DNA from: a virus
DNA length: 64,000 nucleotides
Strand: one strand, 5' to 3'
IMG/VR virus record: IMGVR_UViG_3300017991_000013
Location: 1-64,000 of that record
Shown in pieces: positions 22,203-30,526 of this stretch. The translations under genes were made by a program, and so were the position numbers. The stretch's first letter is position 1; each line of letters starts with the position of its first letter. The notes beneath the pieces were generated by a model, which searched no databases, was not told the DNA's origin, and saw only the letters and a program-made list of their open reading frames with translations.

Positions 22203-23450
22203 ATGACGAAGAAGGAATTCTTGGAGCGGCTGGCCGCGCTCGAAAAGAAGGGCGGCGAGTTCACCACGCTCATGGACGACGTCCGCGCGACGCTGTCCAA
22301 GCGCAAGACCGGCTACACCGAGGGCGGCATGACTCCGAGTGAGGAAATCCTTCTCACCAAGTCCGCCGACCCCGAGGTGCTCAAGGCCCAGGAACAGAAC
22401 GACGACCTGTACCTTCTCTCGAAGGTCATGGGCGTCAGCCCCAAGGCGACTCAGCTGTACCGCAAGTACATGGGCGGCGAGCTGGGCAAGGCGATGGCCG
22501 CCGCGACCGCAGGGTCCGGCGCGGAGTGGGTGCCGACCGGGTTCAGCAACAAGCTGATCGACCTGGTGCGGCTCCAGCTCAAGGTCGCGGCTCTCTTCAC
22601 CGAGATTCCGCAGCCGACCAACCCCTACAAGGTGCCGGTCGTCGCGAGCGACGCCACCGCGTACCTGATCGCGGAGTCCACCAGCGACACGGCGGACAAG
22701 ATCACCGCGTCGACCCCGGGCACCACCGACCTCACCCTCACCGCGAAGAAGCTCGCCGCGCGCGTGCTCTTCTCGGAAGAGGTGAGCGAGGACAGCATCA
22801 TCCCGGTGCTCCCGTTCGTGAAGACGAACGTGGCGCGGGCGCTGGGCGACGGGCTCGAAACCGCCATCATCAATGGCGACACGAACGCCACGCACATGGA
22901 CTCCGACGTGACCAACGCGAAGGATGTCCGCAAGGCCTACGAGGGACTGCGCTACCTGGCCCTCAACATCAGCGGAGTGCAGGTCGACTGCTCGACCTTC
23001 AACCTGACGAACGTCAGGGCGATCCGCAAGGCCATGGGGAAGTACGGCGTCGACCCGAGCAAGCTCGCGTGGATCGCCGGCCCCAAGGTCTGGAACAAGA
23101 TGCTCGGTCTCGACGAGGTCACCACGGTCGAGAAGTACGGGCCGAAGGCAACCATCCTCACGGGTGAGCTGGGCAAGCTCGACGGTATCTCCATCATCGT
23201 CAGCGAGCACGCTCGCGAGGACCTGAACAACGCCGGCGTCTACGACGGCACCACGACCACCGACGCGGTCCTGCTCCTGGTCAACCGCGACAGCTTCATG
23301 CTCGGTGATCGGCGGAAGATCACCACGAAGACGCAGGAGGACATCGAGACCGACCAGATGATCCTGGTCAGCACCCAGCGCAAGTCGTTCAAGCGGGTGT
23401 ACGCCACGACCCAGCCGTTCGTGGCCTGCGGCTACAACATCACCGCGTAG
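22203..23450 (+). CDS. Major capsid protein, HK97 fold, 415 aa
   Basis: Main shell subunit. A helical N-terminal 100 residues (likely the delta/scaffold-like part) lead to AGSGAEWVPTGFSNKLIDLVRLQ, then an E-loop-like stretch, NPYKVPVVASDATAYLIAES, and LTAKKLAARVLFSEEVSEDS, a typical HK97-type order (P-domain strands and spine helix). FVKTNVARALGDGLETAIINGD follows, and the A-domain end is DGISIIVSEH. ATG at 22203 follows AGAAGGAGAAACACGGA, a strong binding site suited to high expression. It is followed by a GC-rich hairpin and the first glycosyltransferase. Confidence 0.88.
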   Translation: MTKKEFLERLAALEKKGGEFTTLMDDVRATLSKRKTGYTEGGMTPSEEILLTKSADPEVLKAQEQNDDLYLLSKVMGVSPKATQLYRKYMGGELGKAMAAATAGSGAEWVPTGFSNKLIDLVRLQLKVAALFTEIPQPTNPYKVPVVASDATAYLIAESTSDTADKITASTPGTTDLTLTAKKLAARVLFSEEVSEDSIIPVLPFVKTNVARALGDGLETAIINGDTNATHMDSDVTNAKDVRKAYEGLRYLALNISGVQVDCSTFNLTNVRAIRKAMGKYGVDPSKLAWIAGPKVWNKMLGLDEVTTVEKYGPKATILTGELGKLDGISIIVSEHAREDLNNAGVYDGTTTTDAVLLLVNRDSFMLGDRRKITTKTQEDIETDQMILVSTQRKSFKRVYATTQPFVACGYNITA

Positions 23451-23470
23451 CCGAAGTTGAAGTCCGGGGA

Positions 23471-23497
23471 GGGGCTCACCACCCGTCGGTGGGCCCC
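23471..23497 (+). terminator. GC-rich stem-loop after the major capsid gene
   Basis: GGGGCTCACC (23471-23480) pairs with GGTGGGCCCC (23488-23497), ten pairs with one G-U, around a 7-nt loop. It sits in the 72-nt gap between the capsid gene and the first glycosyltransferase. There is no U-run, so it is more likely an RNA 3'-end stabiliser or partial, Rho-type stop that lets capsid mRNA outnumber the downstream genes. Confidence 0.45.
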
Positions 23498-23522
23498 GAC
23501 CCACTTCCCCGCTGGAGCGAAC

Positions 23523-24128
23523 ATGCTGGTTGGTTGCGTCATCTATTACGAGGACTGTCTTGACCTCTTGGAGAGGTGCTTCACCTCTCTACGAGCCCGG
23601 GTCGATAGACTCGTGGCCGTGGATGGGGCATACGAGAGCTTCCCGCACGACCTACCGTGGTCGAGCGAAGCGCACCTCCAAGTGGCCAAGCGATACGCGG
23701 ACGTTCTCTGGTCGACCGGCGTACCGTGGGCCGACGAGATCGAGAAGCGGAACTCGTACCTGGAGCACTGCGATCCGGGCGACTGGGTGCTGGTGCTCGA
23801 CGCCGACGAAGAGCTGCACGGCAGACTGCCGGTGCTCGACGAGGCGCAGGTCGGTTACAACGTCACACTCCATCAGGACTGGCTGCAACCCAGACCTGTG
23901 TTCAGGTTCTTCCGCATGTCGGAAGGGCTGCACTATCGCGGAGCGCACAACGCCCTGTTCGATGCCGAGGGTCGGCTGCTGAACCACGAGGTCACCGAGA
24001 CCTTGCCGAACCTCAACATCGAGCACCACGCGTGGAAACGCCCCGCGGAACGAGTGAGCGCGAAGGGCATCTACGTGAGGGCCCTCGCGGAACGAGAGCG
24101 CGCGTTTCGAGAGGAGTACAAGCTGTGA
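23523..24128 (+). CDS. Glycosyltransferase, GT-A/family 2-like, 201 aa
   Basis: Transfers a sugar from a nucleotide donor. The N-terminal VGCVIYYEDCLDLLERCFTS is like the first strand-helix of GT2 enzymes. VDRLVAVDGAYESF is the second strand, and the metal/nucleotide motif is VLVLDADEELHG near residue 96, followed by a short acceptor part with LHYRGAHNAL. At 201 aa it is a minimal catalytic domain. ATG at 23523 with GGAGCGAAC upstream is preferred to a TTG at 23457. It lies directly after the capsid gene, which suggests a capsid-related acceptor (inference). Confidence 0.78.
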   Translation: MLVGCVIYYEDCLDLLERCFTSLRARVDRLVAVDGAYESFPHDLPWSSEAHLQVAKRYADVLWSTGVPWADEIEKRNSYLEHCDPGDWVLVLDADEELHGRLPVLDEAQVGYNVTLHQDWLQPRPVFRFFRMSEGLHYRGAHNALFDAEGRLLNHEVTETLPNLNIEHHAWKRPAERVSAKGIYVRALAERERAFREEYKL

Positions 24129-26554
24129 AGTGGATCGAAGAATTGTCGGGCAAGACCTACAAGTCTGGCGACTACGAGATTCAAGGCGGGAAGGCCGAGC
24201 GGGTCTCTGACGAGGAGGCGTTGCGTCTGCTCTCTGACTTCCCGGGTCGGTTCAGACTCACGAAGGAAGACGCGGGTCTGGCAAAGCAGGCGGCGGCACT
24301 CGTGGGAGGTGTGCCGCACGCGCCGGCCGAACCGATTCACCTGATCGAGAAGGTGGACATCATCATCCCGATCATCGGGCCGCTGGAGCCCCTGTTCCAG
24401 CTGTTGGACTCGATACCCGCGGTCATGCGACACAACGTGGTCGTGGTCAACAACAGCGGGCAAAGCTCGAAGGGTGTTCGGGCTGAGTTCCCCGAGGTCC
24501 GCTTCTTGGACAACGAGTGTAACCTCGGGTGGATCGGTGGGCTCCAGCAGGGCTTGCGGCACTGCGCGAACCCCTACGTCGTCTTCATGAACTCGGACCT
24601 CGCCCTGCCCGAGAAGGCCGACGAGATGTTCCACGACATGGTCTCGACGCTGGAGACGAACGAGAAGGCGGCGACCGTGTCCTCGCTGCGATGGGAAGGC
24701 GGCACCGACTCGACGATGAAGGAGGCCGCCAAGAAGATTCGGGAGCTGGGCAAGTTCGTGAACCTCAAGCCCTCGACCGAACCCGCGATCGTGCAGCAGA
24801 TCAACGACGAGATTCAGAAGGCGGTCGGCAAGCGGCGGGTCTTCGAGACGAAGAAGGACGTCGTGCTCTTCTGCGTCATGCTCAAGCGGGCGGCGTACGA
24901 GGAGGTCGGCGGCTTCAACGAAATCTACGGGCTCGGCTACGTGGACGACGCAGACCTGACGCGCCGCCTGCGGAACAAGGGCTGGCGGCACTTCGTGCTG
25001 GCGAGCTGGGCGATCAACCACTTCAACAACACCTACGGCTTCAAGGACGTGCTCGGCAAGGGGTTCTGGGCCTACCACAAGAAGAACCGCGAGGTCTACA
25101 ACCACTACTGGGACTCGATCCCGCAACTGCCGGTGCTCTACGTTACCTGGAACCGACTCGACTACACGAAGAAGACGCTGCCGCCGCTGCTCAAGGACCC
25201 CGACGTCTGGCTCGTCGTCGCCATCGACAACGCGTCGACGGACGGCACGCAGGAGTACCTGCGGAAGATGGAGCGCGAGTACCCCGACAAGCTGCGGGTC
25301 GTGTTGAACGAACACAACCAGCGGGTCGCCGGAGCCATGAACCAGTTCTTCGACATGGTCGAGCCGATGCGGTACTGGGCCAAGGTCGACAACGACACGC
25401 TCTTGAAGAAGGGCGACCTCAAGAAGTTGCTGGACCTCTTGAAGCAGAACAGCGCCGACCTGCTCCAAGCCCAGAACCAAACCTTCCGAGCGGAGAACAA
25501 CCTCGTGGTCAAGGGACACCTCGGCGGCACCGCGCTCGTCGGGAAGACATTCAAGCAGCGGGTACCCGTAACAAATCAGGTCCTCGGCTGGACTCAGTTC
25601 CAGCGGGGAGGCGAGGGCCGGAACCTCAAGAAGCTGGTCACCAATCTCGTGTCCGTCGAACTGCTCGACCACGACGAGGAAGGCAACAAGATCGACGACG
25701 AGAAGTACCCGCGCTACAACAAGCTGATCTCGATGGCCCGCGGCTACGAGAGCACGCCGTTGAACCGAGTCGCGGTCGCGGTACCGAAGGGTCGGCCGAA
25801 GCTCTTGCACGTCATGTGCGCGTACAACGAAGAGCACCGCTACCTCGAGGCGGTCATCCGCGACACGAGGGAGCACGCCGACAGGGTGATCGTGATCGAC
25901 GACGCGAGCAACGACAAGACCGCCGACGTGGCGCGGTCGCTGGGCGCGGAGGTTGTCCGCAACGAGAAGAACCTCTCGGGACAGAGCGAGACCGCGCTGC
26001 GGTCGAAGATGTGGGAGGTCGTGCGCGGCGTTCGACCCGAGTGGGTGCTGACCCTCGACGCCGACGAGCTGTTCGAGCCCGGGTCGTGGGAGACGCTGGA
26101 GAAGCTGATGGCGGGGTCGCCCGAGGAGTTCGCGGCGTACCGCTTCTACATTCTCCACATGTGGAAGGACACGCAGCACGTTCGCGTCGACAAGGCGTGG
26201 GGCGGCTACAACAACATCCGGCTGGTGCGCTACTCTGACCGAGCGGGGCAGGCCGAGAAGAACAAGCGGTGGCACTCGGGCGGCGTTCCGCTGGAGTACC
26301 AAGGGCAAGCGATCCTTGCCAAGCCGAAGATTCTTCACCTCGGCTTCGTGCGAGAGCGGGACCGCGTCGAGAAGTACCTCAAGCACATGCAGCGCGGCGG
26401 GGCCGAGGGCGATGGGATCGACGTCGAACATCTAATCTCAATCCTCGACGACAACCCGGAACTCCACGAGTGGACTCGCGGACTCCCCCAGCGGGTCGAA
26501 CCGGTCGGCCCTCGCCGCGCCATTCAACTAAACTGGGAGCCGAGCAATGGCTAG
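24125..26554 (+). CDS. Triple-domain glycosyltransferase, 809 aa
   Basis: Contains three GT-A-like domains in a row. Domain 1 (about residues 75-325): VDIIIPIIGPLEPLFQLL, NSGQ, NLGWIGGLQQGL and the D-x-D-like MNSDLALPEK. Domain 2 (about 335-540): LPVLYVTWNRLDYTKKTLP, IDNASTDGTQEY, KVDNDTLL. Domain 3 (about 555-800): LLHVMCAYNEEHRYLEAV, IDDASNDKTADVARSLGA, LTLDADELFEPGSWE. An N-terminal 70-residue part is of unknown function. GTG at 24125 overlaps the preceding gene by 4 nt and the 3' end overlaps the connector by 8 nt, so it is embedded in the head operon. Probably builds an oligosaccharide. Confidence 0.82.
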   Translation: MKWIEELSGKTYKSGDYEIQGGKAERVSDEEALRLLSDFPGRFRLTKEDAGLAKQAAALVGGVPHAPAEPIHLIEKVDIIIPIIGPLEPLFQLLDSIPAVMRHNVVVVNNSGQSSKGVRAEFPEVRFLDNECNLGWIGGLQQGLRHCANPYVVFMNSDLALPEKADEMFHDMVSTLETNEKAATVSSLRWEGGTDSTMKEAAKKIRELGKFVNLKPSTEPAIVQQINDEIQKAVGKRRVFETKKDVVLFCVMLKRAAYEEVGGFNEIYGLGYVDDADLTRRLRNKGWRHFVLASWAINHFNNTYGFKDVLGKGFWAYHKKNREVYNHYWDSIPQLPVLYVTWNRLDYTKKTLPPLLKDPDVWLVVAIDNASTDGTQEYLRKMEREYPDKLRVVLNEHNQRVAGAMNQFFDMVEPMRYWAKVDNDTLLKKGDLKKLLDLLKQNSADLLQAQNQTFRAENNLVVKGHLGGTALVGKTFKQRVPVTNQVLGWTQFQRGGEGRNLKKLVTNLVSVELLDHDEEGNKIDDEKYPRYNKLISMARGYESTPLNRVAVAVPKGRPKLLHVMCAYNEEHRYLEAVIRDTREHADRVIVIDDASNDKTADVARSLGAEVVRNEKNLSGQSETALRSKMWEVVRGVRPEWVLTLDADELFEPGSWETLEKLMAGSPEEFAAYRFYILHMWKDTQHVRVDKAWGGYNNIRLVRYSDRAGQAEKNKRWHSGGVPLEYQGQAILAKPKILHLGFVRERDRVEKYLKHMQRGGAEGDGIDVEHLISILDDNPELHEWTRGLPQRVEPVGPRRAIQLNWEPSNG

Positions 26555-27146
26555 CACGACAGAGGTCGAGTACGTTCAGGACTACCTCGGTATAGCGCAC
26601 GGTACCGACGACACGCTGATCGGTCGGTTCATCGACGCGGTCAAGCCCGCCATCGTGAACATCTGCGGGCTGGACGTGTTCGATGTGAAGGCGGACTGGA
26701 CCGAGGAGTACTCGAACGACTCGTACCTGCGCGACGAGCTACAGCTCCGCCACGTCCCCGTGGTTTCGATCACGTCGGTGAAGCAGACGGTGGACCGCGA
26801 CTGGGACACGTGCGAGGCCGAAGACCCCGACGACTACACCTTCGATCCACAGACGGGTATCCTGCAACTGATCGGGATCAAGTTCATCCGCGGGTACCAG
26901 TGCATCCAGGTGATCTACGAGGGCGGCTCGGAAGAGATCGACGACGACGTGTTGATGGCGATGTCCATGTCGGTCGCGTTGCTCTACAACAGGGCGAAGT
27001 CCCACGCCGACGGGATAAAGTCGGAGCGGCTCGGTGAGTACTCCGTCACCTACGGAGATAGCGCGGGACAGCAGAAGGGGCTGGACGCGCTCGTGCCCGA
27101 GACCGCTCGCGCGTTCCTCATGAAGTACACGGCGGGTCGAGTATGA
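26547..27146 (+). CDS. Head-tail connector (gp6-like adaptor), 199 aa
   Basis: Adaptor that docks beneath the portal. The helical pattern TEVEYVQDYLGIAHGTDDTLIGRF...VKPAIVNICG, followed by VPVVSITSVKQTVD and a beta segment ending IQVIYEGGSEEIDDDVLMAMSMSVALLYNRA, fits the phage gp6/DNA-packaging adaptor family. ATG overlaps the triple glycosyltransferase end. It is followed by closure and gp10-like genes in the expected neck order. Confidence 0.78.
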   Translation: MASTTEVEYVQDYLGIAHGTDDTLIGRFIDAVKPAIVNICGLDVFDVKADWTEEYSNDSYLRDELQLRHVPVVSITSVKQTVDRDWDTCEAEDPDDYTFDPQTGILQLIGIKFIRGYQCIQVIYEGGSEEIDDDVLMAMSMSVALLYNRAKSHADGIKSERLGEYSVTYGDSAGQQKGLDALVPETARAFLMKYTAGRV

Positions 27147-27484
27147 GCTTCCTCGGAATGCTGGAGTCCACCGGGGAGCTGCGGCACCCGGAGAACACCT
27201 ACAACGCTCGCCGCGAGGTCGTGCGCGGCTGGAGCGACCCGACTACGATCCGCCTGTCGTTCCAGCCCAAGAGCGGGCAGGGCACGACGCAGGAGGACGA
27301 GGGCGTGGTGCAGGAGATCGACGCGATGTGCTTCTGCGAGGCGAGCGTCGACGTGCGACCCGAGGATGGCGACGGCAACCGCGACAAGCTGACGGTCGAC
27401 GGCGTCGACTACTACGTCTACAAGGTCGAGGACATCACGAACCGCGCACGGATCAAGCGGTTCAGTGTGAAGAGGTTCACCTAA
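27143..27484 (+). CDS. Head closure/head-tail joining protein, 113 aa
   Basis: Short beta-rich protein of the size and position of the closure/stopper protein that follows the adaptor in HK97-like phages. ELRHPENTYNARREVVRGW, VVQEIDAMCFCEASVDVRPEDG and DGVDYYVYKVED match its general beta-barrel style. ATG at 27143 overlaps the preceding TGA by 4 nt. The assignment rests mostly on gene order and size. Confidence 0.62.
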   Translation: MSFLGMLESTGELRHPENTYNARREVVRGWSDPTTIRLSFQPKSGQGTTQEDEGVVQEIDAMCFCEASVDVRPEDGDGNRDKLTVDGVDYYVYKVEDITNRARIKRFSVKRFT

Positions 27485-28009
27485 GTGGGGATGCCCAAGC
27501 GCGACGCTCAGGGACGCTTCGTCGCGGGCTCGGGCTCGAAGGGCAAGAAGGGGAAGCGGATCAAGGACACCTTCTCGCAGATGTTGAAGCAGATCGAGAA
27601 GCAGGTACCGAACGAGGTGCGGGAAGCGATGGAGATGGTGGCCCGCAAAGCGGAAGAGCAGGCCAAGCTCAACATTCCCGTGGAGAAGGGAACCGCGCGG
27701 CAGAGCATCACGGTCAAGGAGAAGCTCCGCAAGAACGTGTACATCTACTACCTCGGGACGAACGTGACCAGCAAGGACGGCTACCCCTACCCGGTCGTCT
27801 TGGAGTTCGGGTCCAAGTGGGTGACCGTCGGGACGCCGCGTAGTCCGCTCAAGTCGTGGCCCGCGAAGCAAGAGAGGGGCGGCGGCTGGGACATCATGCC
27901 GTGGCTGCGACCCGCGATCCGCTCGGTGCAGAGGCTGATGGAGAAGTCGCTGGCGAAGGCCATCGGGAAGTCGGCGGGTAGGTTCAAGGTGAGGGAGCGA
28001 AGAGGGTGA
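27485..28009 (+). CDS. HK97 gp10-like neck/tail-completion protein, 174 aa
   Basis: The region MVARKAEEQAKLNIPVEKGTARQSI and YPYPVVLEFGSKW, with a C-terminal MPWLRPAIRSVQRLMEKSL, matches the gp10-like family (N-x-P-V-x-x-G, YP..lEFG, Pwl.PA). The basic N-terminus carries KRDAQGRFVAGSGSKG. GTG at 27485 directly after the previous stop. It sits between the closure protein and the next glycosyltransferase. Confidence 0.75.
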   Translation: MGMPKRDAQGRFVAGSGSKGKKGKRIKDTFSQMLKQIEKQVPNEVREAMEMVARKAEEQAKLNIPVEKGTARQSITVKEKLRKNVYIYYLGTNVTSKDGYPYPVVLEFGSKWVTVGTPRSPLKSWPAKQERGGGWDIMPWLRPAIRSVQRLMEKSLAKAIGKSAGRFKVRERRG

Positions 28010-28674
28010 AGACCGCGATCGGCATCCTGACCCACGCTCGGCCCGAGAAGTTCCAACGGGCCCTGTGGTCAGCGATCTACCAAGAGCCGGACGCGATCTA
28101 CGTCTGCTTCGCGGGACAGCGTTATGAACTGACCGAGAAGCTGAACGAGAGCTTCGAGGAGATCGAGGGCTACGGACCATGGATCGGGAGGTCGCGAGCG
28201 TCGATAGCGAACCACGCGTTCCGCGACGGGTGCCACGCACTGATCGAGCTGGACGACGACGATGTGATGTTGAACGGCGCGTACGAGAGGATGAAGGGTG
28301 CGCTCGGTCGGGTCGACGTGGTCTACGGTGACTTCGTGGTGCACACCGACCACGAGCAGAAGACCATCGAGAAGCCGGAGTACGAGCGCGGCCTCTTCAA
28401 GAGCGGGTGTCACAGCAACGGGGTGCGCGGCTACACGATAGCGGCGTACCTGCGAGCGGGGAAGCACAACAAGTTCCTCAAGCTGTGTTCCGACTTCGAC
28501 CTCTTCCTGCGCTTCGACATGGACGAGGACACTGAGCTGCTTCGTGTACCCGACGGTCCGCTCGCGGTGGTCGGGGTCGAGGGCGACAACCTATCGGTCG
28601 AGCAGTGGCCCGAACAGATGTCGGTGGGCCAAGCACTGGTCCGGGCATATTACCCGGAGGAGGTCAAGGCGTGA
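28006..28674 (+). CDS. Glycosyltransferase, family 2-like, 222 aa
   Basis: The start TAIGILTHARPEKFQRALWSAIYQ is a GT-A first strand-helix. ALIELDDDDVMLNGAYERM near residue 85 is the metal-binding D-D-D motif, and the 200-250-residue length is that of a bare catalytic domain. GTG at 28006 overlaps the preceding stop by 4 nt. It is followed by an epimerase that could supply its sugar donor. Confidence 0.78.
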   Translation: MKTAIGILTHARPEKFQRALWSAIYQEPDAIYVCFAGQRYELTEKLNESFEEIEGYGPWIGRSRASIANHAFRDGCHALIELDDDDVMLNGAYERMKGALGRVDVVYGDFVVHTDHEQKTIEKPEYERGLFKSGCHSNGVRGYTIAAYLRAGKHNKFLKLCSDFDLFLRFDMDEDTELLRVPDGPLAVVGVEGDNLSVEQWPEQMSVGQALVRAYYPEEVKA

Positions 28675-29672
28675 GGGTACTGGTCACCGGGGGCTGCGGG
28701 TTCATCGGCTCGCACATTGCGAACGGTCTCGCCAAGCGCGGGCACACCGTGGTCGCGTACGACAACATGTCGGGCGGCTCGATGGACAACGTGGACACGC
28801 ACAGTGTCCGAGTGGTCGTGGGCGACTGCGCCGACGTCGAGAACATGGACCAGATAGCGAACCGCTTCCGACCCGAGGTCGTGTACCACCTCGCGGCGAA
28901 CGCGAGGGAGGGCGCGTCGTTCTTCGATCCGCGCCGAGTGGTCAAGGATAACCTCTTCGGCTTCACGACGGTGCTGGAGCGGTGCCTCGCCGCGAACGGC
29001 GTCAAGAAGGTCGTGATGTTTTCGAGCATGGCGATCTACGGGATCGGGTCACCGCCCTTCAACGAGGACGACGACCCGAAGCCGTGTGATGTCTACGGCG
29101 TAGCGAAGGCCGCGATGGAGCAGACCCTGCGGTGCATGGCAGGGGCGCACGGGTTCGAGTGGACGATCATCCGACCGCACAACGTCTTCGGTCCCGGGCA
29201 GCGGCTCGACGACCCCTACCGCAATGTCGTCGGCATCTTCACCAACCGAGCCATGCGCGGCGAGCCGATCTACATGTATGGCGAGGGGCACGAGCGTGCG
29301 TTCTCCTACATCGACGACTCCCTGACCATGTACCTGCGAGCGGTCGACGACGACAAGTTCGACGGGCGCGTGGTGAACGTGGGCGGCGAGGAAGTGGTCA
29401 CGATCCGCGAGCTGGCCATCGAGGTGCTCAAGAACTTCCCGCTGTCTCGCTCGAAGATCAAGGTCCTGCCACCGCGGTACGGCGAGGTCAAGCACGCGTA
29501 CTGCGAGCACCCCGTCGCGAGGTCACTGGGCTTCGAGCCGATGACCCCGCTGGCCGAGGGCGTGCGCCGCTACTGCGAGTGGGCGAAGCGGCAGGGCAAG
29601 AAGGACTGGCGGTACGAGGGCCTCGCAATCGAGAGCGACCTCATGCCCGAGACGTGGCGTGAGAAAAAGTAG
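28671..29672 (+). CDS. NAD-dependent sugar epimerase/dehydratase (extended SDR), 333 aa
   Basis: Converts a nucleotide sugar, for example UDP-glucose/galactose-type. The Rossmann G-x-x-G-x-x-G is VTGGCGFIGSHIANGL at residues 5-20, with D31 for NAD. The catalytic residues are S in MFSSMAIYG and Y-x3-K in YGVAKAAMEQ near residue 142, with the R-P-H-N-V-F-G-P substrate loop near residue 167. Length is typical of GalE-like enzymes. GTG at 28671 after CGGAGGAGG. It is placed among glycosyltransferases inside the neck region. Confidence 0.85.
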   Translation: MRVLVTGGCGFIGSHIANGLAKRGHTVVAYDNMSGGSMDNVDTHSVRVVVGDCADVENMDQIANRFRPEVVYHLAANAREGASFFDPRRVVKDNLFGFTTVLERCLAANGVKKVVMFSSMAIYGIGSPPFNEDDDPKPCDVYGVAKAAMEQTLRCMAGAHGFEWTIIRPHNVFGPGQRLDDPYRNVVGIFTNRAMRGEPIYMYGEGHERAFSYIDDSLTMYLRAVDDDKFDGRVVNVGGEEVVTIRELAIEVLKNFPLSRSKIKVLPPRYGEVKHAYCEHPVARSLGFEPMTPLAEGVRRYCEWAKRQGKKDWRYEGLAIESDLMPETWREKK

Positions 29673-29693
29673 ACCACGCGTAGGAGGTGAAGG

Positions 29694-29966
29694 ATGAAGT
29701 TGGACATCAAGGAGATTCTCTTCGGGCTGTTCCGCAGTCGCAAGTTCCGCACCGTGGTGCTGGGCTTCGTGGTTGCGCTGGCGGTCAAGAAGGGATGGCT
29801 CGGTGAGATGTCGCCGGAGTCCCAAGCGGACCTGCTCAACATGCTGGTCCTCGGGGTTGGCGCACTCGTCGGTGCCACCGCGCTCGAAGACAGCGCGGAG
29901 AAGCTGGGCTCGGGCGTAGGCAAGGGCTCGTTGCCAGCACCGAAGGAAAAGGGCAAGGGCAAGTAG
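29694..29966 (+). CDS. Small membrane protein, holin candidate, 90 aa
   Basis: Two hydrophobic segments are visible: VVLGFVVALAVKKGWL (about residues 21-36) and LLNMLVLGVGALVGATAL (about 46-63), with an amphipathic N-terminus and a highly charged K/G-rich C-terminal tail. This is a class II holin-like topology and size. It opens a cluster of four small membrane proteins between the neck and tail genes. No endolysin is recognised next to it, so the holin call is tentative. ATG at 29694 after GGAGGTGAAGG. Confidence 0.45.
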   Translation: MKLDIKEILFGLFRSRKFRTVVLGFVVALAVKKGWLGEMSPESQADLLNMLVLGVGALVGATALEDSAEKLGSGVGKGSLPAPKEKGKGK

Positions 29967-29978
29967 AGGAGACCGAGC

Positions 29979-30200
29979 GTGGCGATCTTCTTAGTTGTCG
30001 TCAAGCTCGTGACCCTGCTGTTGGGCGCGTGGCTGGACCCGGACGCGAGGCGGAAGCGGGAGAAGCTCAAGGGGGCGCGCTCACTCCTTCGGGACTTCGA
30101 CCGCTACGCCGAAGCGGTCTTGAGTGAAGATGGGGAGGCGGTCGATGCCGTTCTGGAAGACCTGGATCGGAAGTATCGTTCTCGCGCTGGCTCTCGGTAG
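29979..30200 (+). CDS. Small membrane-anchored protein, 73 aa
   Basis: A hydrophobic N-terminal span (IFLVVVKLVTLLLGAWL) is followed by a highly charged helical region. This could be an anchored periplasmic or cytoplasmic accessory of the lysis cluster. The start is GTG at 29979 after GAGGAGACCGAGC. The 3' end overlaps the following lipoprotein gene by 56 nt. Confidence 0.5.
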   Translation: MAIFLVVVKLVTLLLGAWLDPDARRKREKLKGARSLLRDFDRYAEAVLSEDGEAVDAVLEDLDRKYRSRAGSR

Positions 30201-30522
30201 CGTCGCTGGTTGCAAGCGTCGCGTGGTCTACGTCGAGGGGAAGCGGACCCATTGGCTTGAGTCGGGCCAGCCCGCGCCTTACAGCGGCTACCTGGTCGAG
30301 AAGGGCAAGCTCTTGACCCTGCTCAAGAGGGCGCGGGAGAACGTCGGCACAGAGGCGCCCGCTGAGAAGACAACGCCCGCGGTCAAGAGAGAAGAGACGG
30401 TCGCGGAAACAACGTCGCCTGTGAGCGATCCAGGCGCGACTAAGAGCACGCCATGGGTGGCGTACGGGGTGATCGGCGCACTGATCGTCGGTCTGTTCCT
30501 CTGGAACCGCAAGAAGGGGTGA
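30145..30522 (+). CDS. Unimolecular-spanin-like lipoprotein, 125 aa
   Basis: The N-terminus is a lipoprotein signal with the lipobox V-A-G-C and lipidation at C23 (outer membrane). A periplasmic charged region of about 80 residues follows, and a C-terminal hydrophobic span (WVAYGVIGALIVGLFLW, about residues 104-120) ends in NRKKG. A lipid anchor at one end and an inner-membrane span at the other, at about 125 aa, is the layout of u-spanins such as phage T1 gp11, which fuse inner and outer membranes in the last lysis step. ATG at 30145 after GATGGGGAGGCGG is preferred to one at 30124. Confidence 0.6.
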   Translation: MPFWKTWIGSIVLALALGSVAGCKRRVVYVEGKRTHWLESGQPAPYSGYLVEKGKLLTLLKRARENVGTEAPAEKTTPAVKREETVAETTSPVSDPGATKSTPWVAYGVIGALIVGLFLWNRKKG

Positions 30523-30526
30523 CACC

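Noticed and set aside
24071-26431. A 786-codon open frame on the minus strand opposite the triple glycosyltransferase, and other long minus-strand frames (for example 19312-20856, 22137-23504)
   Set aside because: They mirror high-GC + strand genes, have arginine/valine/leucine/histidine-rich shadow composition, lack ribosome binding sites and would oppose genes with clear domain motifs.
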